Positions 25,758 through 33,097 of a stretch of 33,097 nt of DNA are shown here, piece by piece. This stretch comes from an uncultured Bacteroidales bacterium (GTDB lineage: Bacteria > Bacteroidota > Bacteroidia > Bacteroidales > Paludibacteraceae). Where the stretch lies: contig CAIKVR010000413.1 of the NCBI GenBank assembly GCA_903830915.1, positions 1-33,097 of the forward strand. Reading direction: 5' to 3'. The first letter of the stretch is position 1. Each line of letters opens with the position of its first letter. The notes below the pieces were generated by a model. It was not told the origin of the DNA and ran no database searches. It saw nothing but the letters and a program-made list of their open reading frames with translations. The position numbers were made by a program, and so were the translations under genes.

Positions 25758-27548
25758 TTATTGTTTAGGGTTAAACCACTTTTTTACGTCTATTTCGTAA
25801 CCTGTTCCCTGCATATAATTGTAAGTTGCCAAGTTCAGTCCTTTACCATAATAATCGAGGTCAATTTCGTTTGGAGTGGTGAATGGAATTTCGTTATTTG
25901 CAAAGGTTCCTGCTTTACTATTTACCCGTTTTGCACCCACATTTTCAGGGTTTTGACCGGATGGACTGTGAATGGTCATTGCATAGCGATGCCAGAAAGC
26001 TGATTGCAACCAACCATTTTCAAATAATCCACGTACTACTTCGAGCGATTCGATGGTTTCCTGAGCCGTTTCTGTTGGAAAACCATACATCAGGTAAGCA
26101 TGAGTCATAATGCCGGATTCAGCAAAGTTTTTCATACTTTCACTGGCAATCTCAATAGTTATACCCTTGTTTATTAATTTCAAAATGCGTGCAGAAGCTA
26201 CTTCCAATCCACCTGAAACAGCTATGCAACCTGATTTTGCCATGAGGTAAGTGAGTTCGGGTGTAAACGATTTTTCGAAACGAACATTAGTCCAATAACT
26301 GACCGTTAATTTGCGGCGAATAATTTCTTCGGCTAATTTTCGCAACATAACCGGCGATGCAGCTTCGTCCACAAAATGAAAACCAGATTGCCCGGTTTGC
26401 TGCATAATTTCTTCCATTCGGTCGACAATGAGTTCGATAGGTGCTTTTTCGTAGCGCTTGATATAATCGAGCGTTCCATCACAAAATGCGCATTTTCCCC
26501 AGTAACAACCGTGAGCGAGTATTATTTTATTCCAGCGACCGTTGCTCCATAGAGCATGCATTGGATTAGTGAGTTCAATCAGGTTTAGATAGTTGTTTTG
26601 CAAAAGTCCATCATAACTTGGAGTACCACATTCAGCAAATGGAATATTTTCCGTACTGTCGAAGTTAGCACGTTGAATACTGCCTTGTTTGTCACGGTAA
26701 AGCGTTCGTATCAATTCTCCATCTTCCATTAATCGCAACAAGGGTAATTCACCATCGTCGAAGGTCAGATAATCGATATAATCAAAAACTTTCGGATCAG
26801 TCAGGCTGCGTAATTCTGTGTTTACATAACCACCACCAAACACAATTTTAATGCTTGGATGTTCTCTTTTCAACCATTGAGCACAACGTAATGCACTAAA
26901 TAAATTACCTGGAAAAGGTACGCTGAATCCTACTAATTCAGGTTTGGTTTTGTTAATATTGTTTGAAAATATATCTAGCATCAATTTATCAATCAGCGAA
27001 AGCGGTTTCTGCAATTCCATTTCCAAAGGCTCAAATTCAGGCAAACGAAGGCATAGTGATTCTGCATAGCGAATCAATTCAAAATGCGGATCAATAGTTT
27101 GTTGAATAAATTGACAGATATTTTTCAGAAAAAGAGAGCAAAGATGTGTTGCCCTGTCATAATTTCCAATCATTCCAAATGCCCATTCCAACTCATCCTC
27201 AATAGGAAGTCGTTTGCTTTCTTGCCAAAAATCAAGGTTACTAAAGCGAGTAGCAAGTGAAATATCACGACCACTCAGAAACTGCATTACAGGTTCTATT
27301 GTTTGCAAATAGAAGTCAGTTTGCGAGAGAATTATTTTATTCGATTTGGATAGTTTGGTAAGTGCTGCGGTTTGAAAAACCACCTTCAAATTTTTCTTAG
27401 TAAATAACTTCTGAATTAGTTCAATACTCAAATCCATTTGTAGTGCTTCAATGTTCCGGGAACGCAAAAAACCTGTCAGATGACAAGTGGCAGGATAGGA
27501 GGTATTTAATTGTGTGAGTGGTGGAGTGACGAGAAGAATTTTCTTCAT
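25758..27548 (-). CDS. Cobalamin-binding-type radical SAM protein with CX4CX2C cluster motif
   Basis: This 596-residue protein opens with the first strand of a B12-binding-like Rossmann domain (KKILLVTPP). An insertion of roughly 150 residues follows, then the rest of that domain (GFSVPFPGN, then IKIVFGGGYVN and YIDYLTFDDGELPLLRLMED). No DxHxxG is present, so any cobalamin would not be bound base-off through histidine. The radical SAM barrel starts near 340; the cluster cysteines are C348, C353 and C356 (CYWGKCAFC), one residue longer than the usual CX3CX2C. GGLEVASARILKLINKGIT and the AYLMYGFPTET block are typical of later barrel strands. The reaction and substrate are unknown. ATG start; the promoter is at 27565. 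It is followed by the CDF gene. Confidence 0.85.
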   Translation of the reverse strand: MKKILLVTPPLTQLNTSYPATCHLTGFLRSRNIEALQMDLSIELIQKLFTKKNLKVVFQTAALTKLSKSNKIILSQTDFYLQTIEPVMQFLSGRDISLATRFSNLDFWQESKRLPIEDELEWAFGMIGNYDRATHLCSLFLKNICQFIQQTIDPHFELIRYAESLCLRLPEFEPLEMELQKPLSLIDKLMLDIFSNNINKTKPELVGFSVPFPGNLFSALRCAQWLKREHPSIKIVFGGGYVNTELRSLTDPKVFDYIDYLTFDDGELPLLRLMEDGELIRTLYRDKQGSIQRANFDSTENIPFAECGTPSYDGLLQNNYLNLIELTNPMHALWSNGRWNKIILAHGCYWGKCAFCDGTLDYIKRYEKAPIELIVDRMEEIMQQTGQSGFHFVDEAASPVMLRKLAEEIIRRKLTVSYWTNVRFEKSFTPELTYLMAKSGCIAVSGGLEVASARILKLINKGITIEIASESMKNFAESGIMTHAYLMYGFPTETAQETIESLEVVRGLFENGWLQSAFWHRYAMTIHSPSGQNPENVGAKRVNSKAGTFANNEIPFTTPNEIDLDYYGKGLNLATYNYMQGTGYEIDVKKWFNPKQ

Positions 27549-27564
27549 TAGAATTTATTTTTTG

Positions 27565-27592
27565 CAAACTTACTGAATTATTTTAATAGAAA
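27565..27592 (-). promoter_or_regulatory. Promoter of the radical SAM/CDF unit
   Basis: The minus strand has TAAGTTTG at 27572-27565 (exact -7 element) and TTTC 16 nt upstream. The leader to the ATG at 27548 is about 10 nt. On the opposite strand only a one-mismatch -7 (TATTTTTA, 27710-27717) was seen for the divergent protease gene. Confidence 0.55.
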
Positions 27593-27792
27593 CTGAAAAT
27601 AACATGTAATGTGTTGGCTTTGAAAGTAAATTTGTATAAGTAATTTGGAGATTTTTGCTAAAAAAATTAGAATTTCACTGATTTTCTATTTTTATTCATT
27701 CGTTCGTTGTATTTTTACCCTTCAAATTTAAAATATTACGTACGATTTTTCACATTCTACAATTTTCTTACCAACTAATAAATCTGATTCAA

Positions 27793-30700
27793 ATGAATGC
27801 ATTAAAAAGAATATGTGTAACCGTACTGGTTTTATTTGCTCTGTTAACTCAAAATCAACTTTATGCTTCAATTGCTTTTCCTGGTTTAATAAGTTTTTCT
27901 CAACCCGATGGTACAACTATTAGCATTTACCTTAAAGGCGATGAAAAAGCCAAATGGGCTGAAACAGAAGATGGTTATTCGTTACTACTTAATTCGAAAG
28001 GAATTTATGAATATGCAGTGTTGCAAGATTCTACAAACCTTATTCTCAGTGGTATAAAAGCCAGGAATATAGGAGAGCGATCGATTGATGATATAAAGCT
28101 CCTTAGTTCACTCAATAAACATCTCAGATACACCAGATCACAAGTTTCTAGAATGAGAGATATATGGAAATCCCCGGTTTCAAACAAAATGGACAAGGTT
28201 TTTCCTACAAAAGGTTCCCGAAAACTTGTGTGTATTTTGATGGATTTTCCTGATAAAAAATTCACTAAAACACAAACCGATTTTGATAATTTATTTAATA
28301 AGATTGGCTACACTGAAAACTCTGCAACCGGAAGTGTACGTGATTATTTTAAAGAATCTTCCTATAACCAGTTAGATTTATCAGTTACTGTTGTAGGACC
28401 ATTTACAACAGCTAACAATATGGCTTATTATGGTGGAAATAATTCAAGTGGGAATGACCTCAGAGACCGTGAATTTGCTGCCGAGGCTATTAATTTAGGA
28501 TCTACTGCAGTTAATTTTGCTGATTTTGATAATGACAATGATGGAACAGTTGATGGAGTTTATATTATTTATGCGGGTTATGGAGAAGAAGCAGGTGGAC
28601 CGGCAGAAACTATATGGGCTCATGCATGGAATTTGACTACACCAATAGTGAAAAATGGCAAAACAATATCTAAATATTCAACTTCATGCGAATTAAAAGG
28701 TAATACAGGAACTATAACTACTGCAATTGGTGTAATTTGTCATGAATTTGGTCATGTGCTTGGAGCTCCTGATTTTTATGATACTGACTACGCTACCAAT
28801 GGACAGTATGCGGGAACAGGAAAATGGGATTTACAGGGTACTGGATTATGGTTAAATGGTGGATTTACACCGGCTCACCCCAATGCATACACTAAATGCT
28901 ATATTTATAATTGGGCTACACCAACCACATTAACTACTCAACAAACACTGACAGTTAAGAATTCAAATCAGGATAATACAGCCTTTTATCGGATTAATAC
29001 ACCAACAACCAACGAGTTTTATTTACTTGAAAACCGACAGAAAATTGGTTTTAATGCTGCTAATCTTGGTAATGGTTTGTTAGTTTACCACGTTGATGGA
29101 AATTATGTAACATCTAATTTCAGTGCAAACAATATCAATAATACCAGTCATCAGGGACTTTATGTTGTACCGGCTGGTTCTACTGTAGCAAATGGAATAG
29201 TAGCCGACCTCGCCCCTACCAATTCGGCTTTAGCACCTTTCCCCGGAAGTTCAAATAAAACATCATTTACAGATACCTCAACTCCATCATCATTGTCGTG
29301 GGCAGGAGTAAATACAGCAAAACCTATTACCTCAATAACCGAAGATGCTGTAAATAAAACCATTACTTTTGATTTTATGGGTGGTACTGATGGTTTACCC
29401 CCTACTGTTCAGGCTTCTAATCTGTCATTTACCAATGTAACCGATAACTCAATGACACTAAACTGGACTCGGGGAAACGGTAAATCAGTTTTGGTTTTGT
29501 TGAAAGCATATAACGATGTTACCGATGTGCCCGGTGGTGGAACTTATACTGCTAATTCAGTTTATGGAAGTGGAAGTCAACTTGGTCTGTGGGACTATGC
29601 AGTTTATATCGGGACTGGAAACACGGTTTCTGTTTCAGGGCTTGTTTCAGGAACAAAATATTGTGCAGCTGTACTCGAATATAATTTTAATCCGAATGTG
29701 TATATGACTCCTGCGTTGATGGGAAGTGCAACTACAACAGGTATTGTGAATTTTGTTTATGCTTCAGCCGGAAATCTGGCTACAATTTTAGGAGCTTCTA
29801 ATTTATCAACAGTTTCTGCTCTTAAATTAACGGGATCAATTGATGCCCGCGACTTTAAAACAATGCGTGATGATATGCCTATGTTAACTTCCATCGATTT
29901 AACTGATGTAAGTATTTCTCCATATACTGGTTCTGGAGGCACTTTCAATGGTACAAACATAGGAGAAGGAATTAGAAAACATTTTGCAAAAACAGGCTCC
30001 GAAGTCACTTCAAGCGGTTCTTATAGTTTCCCGGAAAATGCGATACCGGCTTATGCTTTTTTAAATCCTGCATCTTTTGTAGGAAAAACAATTTTAACAA
30101 CTTTGAAATTACCTTCAAAATTAAATGCGGTCAGTACCTATGCATTTTATGGCTGTACCGGACTAACAGGGGTGTTGACAATTCCAAATCAGGTAAATTC
30201 AATTGAAAGTTATGCATTTTATAATTGCACTGGAATTACAGATTTCAAACTTTCAACAACTTTAGCAAGTATCGGTGAATATGCATTTTATTTATGTAAC
30301 GGTGTTACTACTTTCACTTTGCCGGCAACACTATCATCTATCGGAAACCTTTCGTTTGGATATTGTAATTCAAACACGCAGTTTGCAATTGATGCTGCAA
30401 ATCTTAGCTATTCAGTATTAAATGGCGTACTATTCAATAAAGACCAAACCCGACTTGTTTATTTCCCAACCGGAAAATCGGGTGCATATTCTATTCCTGC
30501 AACCGTTATGACTATTGCCGGAAATGCTTTTAATGGTTGTAGTCAGGTTATGTCTGTTACTATTCCTAATAGTTTGACAACAGTCGAAAGTCATGCATTT
30601 TGTTATAATAATTCACTTACTTCAATTTCTACAGTATCCGATCAGCTTAATTTTGCCTCAATTGATGGTGTATTGTTTAATAAAAATCAATCGGAGTTAA

Positions 30701-33097
30701 TTGTTTGTCCATCAGGTAAATCGGGTAGTTATACCATTCCCGGAACTGTGACAAATCTTCGTGAAAGTGCCTTTTACTCTTGTTCAAAACTGAATTCGAT
30801 AACAATTCCGGCATCAATCACAACTATTGGAAATACTGCATTTGCAAATTGTAGTGGACTAACATCGATATATGCTAATAAACCAACACCGATTGATTTA
30901 AGTGCTTCAACTGATGTATTTGTTGGAATTAATAAAACTGCTTGTGTGTTGAATGTTTTATATCGGGCAAAACCACTTTATGTTACAGCAAATCAATGGT
31001 CTGACTTCACTAATATTACGGAGGCATCGGGATTTTTATTATCAAATTTGTCGGTTAATTTTCCTGCCGAAGGTGGTTCTGCAAATGTGAATATCACATC
31101 AAATTCAAATTGGCTACTTACTTCCGGTCAGGTTTGGGTTAATGTAACTCCAACTTCCGGAACTGGTGATAATACATTGACAATAAATGCTGATGCTAAC
31201 ATAACTTCAGAGGGAAGAAATGCTACGATTACAATTTCCGCACCCGGCGTACAATCGCAGGTAATTAATGTTTATCAGGCTGGAATTACCGAAGTTGCAC
31301 CAACTGTGCAGGCAACAAATCTTACATTTACCAATATTGCCGATAATTCAATGAAAATAAACTGGACCAGAGGAAATGGTAAGACAGTTATTGTATTGTT
31401 GAAAGCTTATAAAGCCGTTTCAGAAACGCCAAACAGTGCAACTTATACTGCAAGTTCAGTGTATGGAAATGGTACAAAACTAGGTTTGTGGGATTATGTA
31501 GTTTACACTGGAACCGGTAATTCTGTTACAGTTTCCGGACTTGTTCCCGGAACAATGTATTATGCTGCAGTATTTGAATGTAATACTTCGATAAACAGTT
31601 ATTTAACTCCTGGTTTGTCAGGCAGTGGAACAACTACTGGAACTGTAAATTATGTGTATGGTTCTCCCGGAACTTTATCTGCAATACTAGGAACTTCAAA
31701 CTCAGCTGCGCTTACCACTTTTAAAATAGTTGGCAGTATTGATGCCCGTGATTTTAAAACCATGCGCGACAATATGCCTTTGTTAGCTTCTGTTGATTTA
31801 TCGGATGCAACTATTTCGGGTTATATTGGCTCAGATGCAACCTATTCGGGAAGTTATAATTATGCAGCCAACACGATACCTGCGTATTCATTTTATAATT
31901 CTTCAACAAGTAAAACTGTTCTGAAAAATATTGTTTTTCCAACAACATTAACATCAATTGGTCAATATGCTTTCTATGGTTGTACAGGTCTTGCAGGAAC
32001 TGTAACATTCCCAAATACTGTAACAACAATTGAGACTTATGCTTTCTACAAATGTTCATCAATTACCGATTTTAAAATATCAACATCGCTGGTTAATCTG
32101 GGCGATTATGCATTTATGTATTGTAACAGTGTAACAACGTTTACCTTACCGGCATCCCTTACCAATATCGGTTACAGACCATTTGGATACTGTGTGAATC
32201 ATAATTATTTTGTGGTTGACCCGGCTAACCCGAGTTATTCATCTCCTGACGGGGTGTTGTTTAATAAAGACCTTACGAAATTAGTTTATATTCCAACAGG
32301 CAGATCGGGTACTTACCTTATACCATCCAATGTTCAAACAATTGGAAATAATGCATTTTATGGTTGTAAATTAATTACTACGGTAACTATTCCAAACAAT
32401 GTATCTTCGATTGAAACACGTGCTTTTGGATACAACAGTTTGATGACAGGATTTATAACTTCGAGTGACCAACCAAACCTAACGGTTGCTGATGGTGTAT
32501 TATTTAATAAAAACATGACAGAATTAATTGTTTGTCCGTCAGGAAAATCGGGAAGTTACGTTATCCCTTCTACTGTTTCAACAATTCGTGAAAGTGGATT
32601 TATTCGATGTGAAAAGCTGACCGCAATAGTGATTCCTAAAAATATAACTAAAATTGATACTTGTACATTTTTGTACTGTACAACTTTAGCAAGTATAACC
32701 ATACCCGAGACTATAAAATACTTTGGAGGATACTCGTTTTATGATTGCGAAAAACTCACCTCAATTACTATTCCTTCAGTGACAACTTATATTGGGGATG
32801 CAGCTTTTGCATACTGTAATGCAATGACCTCAATAAATGCAAATTCGCCGACACCGGTGAATCTGACGTCTTCGCCGAGTGTATTTTATAATATCAACAA
32901 AACAAATTGTAAACTTTATATACCTACAGGCTCTAAAAGCCTCTATCAGGCTGCCATTAGATGGAAAGACTTTAGCAATATTATAGAATCATCTACTGAC
33001 CTAATCCATCCTGTTGATTTAGATAATGATTATATTATCAATCCTAATCCTGTGGGTGAGTCATTTAAAATTGATGGATTAAATGGTAGTGCCAAAG
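27793..33097 (+). CDS. Large M6-family surface metalloprotease with two FN3-LRR_5 modules and a BACON domain (3' end cut by window)
   Basis: It is open for 1768 codons to the window edge with no stop. Signal peptide about 1-25; propeptide-like segment to about 135. The M6 (immune inhibitor A-like) catalytic domain covers about 140-530, with the zinc site H317-E-F-G-H321-V-L-G-x-P-D327. Then follow FN3 (537-640), a segment with GSIDARDFKTMRDDMP, and BspA-type LRR_5 repeats (about 750-1065, many ending YAFYGC-like and including DGVLFNK). A BACON domain spans about 1083-1165 (VNFPAEGGSANVNITSNS). A second FN3 (1170-1275), second SIDARDF segment and second LRR_5 block (about 1360-1732) follow. 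From 1741, YIINPNPVGESFKI looks like the start of a T9SS type A sorting domain, so only about 50-60 residues should be missing. It is likely to be secreted to the cell surface and to degrade or bind host or environmental proteins. Confidence 0.88.
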   Translation, partial: MNALKRICVTVLVLFALLTQNQLYASIAFPGLISFSQPDGTTISIYLKGDEKAKWAETEDGYSLLLNSKGIYEYAVLQDSTNLILSGIKARNIGERSIDDIKLLSSLNKHLRYTRSQVSRMRDIWKSPVSNKMDKVFPTKGSRKLVCILMDFPDKKFTKTQTDFDNLFNKIGYTENSATGSVRDYFKESSYNQLDLSVTVVGPFTTANNMAYYGGNNSSGNDLRDREFAAEAINLGSTAVNFADFDNDNDGTVDGVYIIYAGYGEEAGGPAETIWAHAWNLTTPIVKNGKTISKYSTSCELKGNTGTITTAIGVICHEFGHVLGAPDFYDTDYATNGQYAGTGKWDLQGTGLWLNGGFTPAHPNAYTKCYIYNWATPTTLTTQQTLTVKNSNQDNTAFYRINTPTTNEFYLLENRQKIGFNAANLGNGLLVYHVDGNYVTSNFSANNINNTSHQGLYVVPAGSTVANGIVADLAPTNSALAPFPGSSNKTSFTDTSTPSSLSWAGVNTAKPITSITEDAVNKTITFDFMGGTDGLPPTVQASNLSFTNVTDNSMTLNWTRGNGKSVLVLLKAYNDVTDVPGGGTYTANSVYGSGSQLGLWDYAVYIGTGNTVSVSGLVSGTKYCAAVLEYNFNPNVYMTPALMGSATTTGIVNFVYASAGNLATILGASNLSTVSALKLTGSIDARDFKTMRDDMPMLTSIDLTDVSISPYTGSGGTFNGTNIGEGIRKHFAKTGSEVTSSGSYSFPENAIPAYAFLNPASFVGKTILTTLKLPSKLNAVSTYAFYGCTGLTGVLTIPNQVNSIESYAFYNCTGITDFKLSTTLASIGEYAFYLCNGVTTFTLPATLSSIGNLSFGYCNSNTQFAIDAANLSYSVLNGVLFNKDQTRLVYFPTGKSGAYSIPATVMTIAGNAFNGCSQVMSVTIPNSLTTVESHAFCYNNSLTSISTVSDQLNFASIDGVLFNKNQSELIVCPSGKSGSYTIPGTVTNLRESAFYSCSKLNSITIPASITTIGNTAFANCSGLTSIYANKPTPIDLSASTDVFVGINKTACVLNVLYRAKPLYVTANQWSDFTNITEASGFLLSNLSVNFPAEGGSANVNITSNSNWLLTSGQVWVNVTPTSGTGDNTLTINADANITSEGRNATITISAPGVQSQVINVYQAGITEVAPTVQATNLTFTNIADNSMKINWTRGNGKTVIVLLKAYKAVSETPNSATYTASSVYGNGTKLGLWDYVVYTGTGNSVTVSGLVPGTMYYAAVFECNTSINSYLTPGLSGSGTTTGTVNYVYGSPGTLSAILGTSNSAALTTFKIVGSIDARDFKTMRDNMPLLASVDLSDATISGYIGSDATYSGSYNYAANTIPAYSFYNSSTSKTVLKNIVFPTTLTSIGQYAFYGCTGLAGTVTFPNTVTTIETYAFYKCSSITDFKISTSLVNLGDYAFMYCNSVTTFTLPASLTNIGYRPFGYCVNHNYFVVDPANPSYSSPDGVLFNKDLTKLVYIPTGRSGTYLIPSNVQTIGNNAFYGCKLITTVTIPNNVSSIETRAFGYNSLMTGFITSSDQPNLTVADGVLFNKNMTELIVCPSGKSGSYVIPSTVSTIRESGFIRCEKLTAIVIPKNITKIDTCTFLYCTTLASITIPETIKYFGGYSFYDCEKLTSITIPSVTTYIGDAAFAYCNAMTSINANSPTPVNLTSSPSVFYNINKTNCKLYIPTGSKSLYQAAIRWKDFSNIIESSTDLIHPVDLDNDYIINPNPVGESFKIDGLNGSAK
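29398..32985 (+). repeat. Internal duplication within the M6 protease gene
   Basis: Two in-frame units of about 1.6-1.7 kb (roughly 29398-31020 and 31297-32985) share the same order: FN3, SIDARDF segment, LRR_5 block, and a final KTxCxLxV/I...W.DFxNI segment. The BACON domain lies between them. Similarity is clear at the protein level, for example NSMTLNWTRGNGK against NSMKINWTRGNGK and GSIDARDFKTMRDDMP against GSIDARDFKTMRDNMP. Stretches of DNA also match closely. Confidence 0.85.

Noticed and set aside
25758..27792. RiPP biosynthesis locus around the radical SAM gene
   Set aside because: No short precursor-peptide frame, leader-binding domain or dedicated peptide exporter was found beside it.

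Overview
The window looks like chromosome from a Bacteroidales-type member of the Bacteroidota. The evidence is a set of exact TAnnTTTG -7 promoter elements in front of genes, a general lack of strong Shine-Dalgarno sequences, proteins with type IX secretion (T9SS) C-terminal sorting domains, a BspA-like leucine-rich-repeat surface protein with a BACON domain, and a Wzi-like outer-membrane protein. I cannot name the genus; a Paludibacter- or Dysgonomonas-like organism would fit. No rRNA, tRNA, CRISPR, prophage or insertion sequence was seen.

Left third (1-11633, all genes on the minus strand): a DUF4395 membrane protein; purL (de novo purine synthesis); then a run of stress or redox genes. 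Read in the direction of transcription, the run is a class I methyltransferase, an AraC-type regulator with its own promoter and terminator, a two-domain carboxymuconolactone-decarboxylase-like protein overlapping a zinc alcohol dehydrogenase by ATGA, an aldo/keto reductase, a Blc-like lipocalin with its own promoter, and a DsbA/FrnE-like oxidoreductase. The content suggests AraC-controlled handling of aldehydes, quinones or other electrophiles.

Middle (12087-21645, plus strand): two exported proteins of unknown function (a periplasmic helical-repeat protein and a T9SS cargo with aromatic-rich repeats), an exported M3 dipeptidyl carboxypeptidase, a lipoprotein type I pullulanase, and a Wzi-like outer-membrane protein followed 11 bp later by coaE. 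The pullulanase terminator lies directly against the wzi-like promoter.

Right part (21642-33097): an EamA transporter convergent with coaE; a small GTG-start protein of unknown function followed by rlmB and an RluA-type pseudouridine synthase (an RNA-modification group); on the minus strand, a cobalamin-binding-type radical SAM protein with an unusually spaced cysteine motif followed by a zinc CDF transporter; and, divergent from these, a very large surface metalloprotease (M6 family) that runs off the right edge. The protease carries two copies of an FN3-plus-LRR_5 module separated by a BACON domain and ends in the beginning of a T9SS sorting domain.

The most noteworthy items are the M6/BspA chimera with its long internal duplication, the CX4CX2C radical SAM enzyme, a terminator near 5000 with no obvious gene, an inverted repeat over the promoter at 11965, and an intergenic repeat family that contains the purL stop codon. 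No clearly new multi-gene system could be demonstrated by reading alone.
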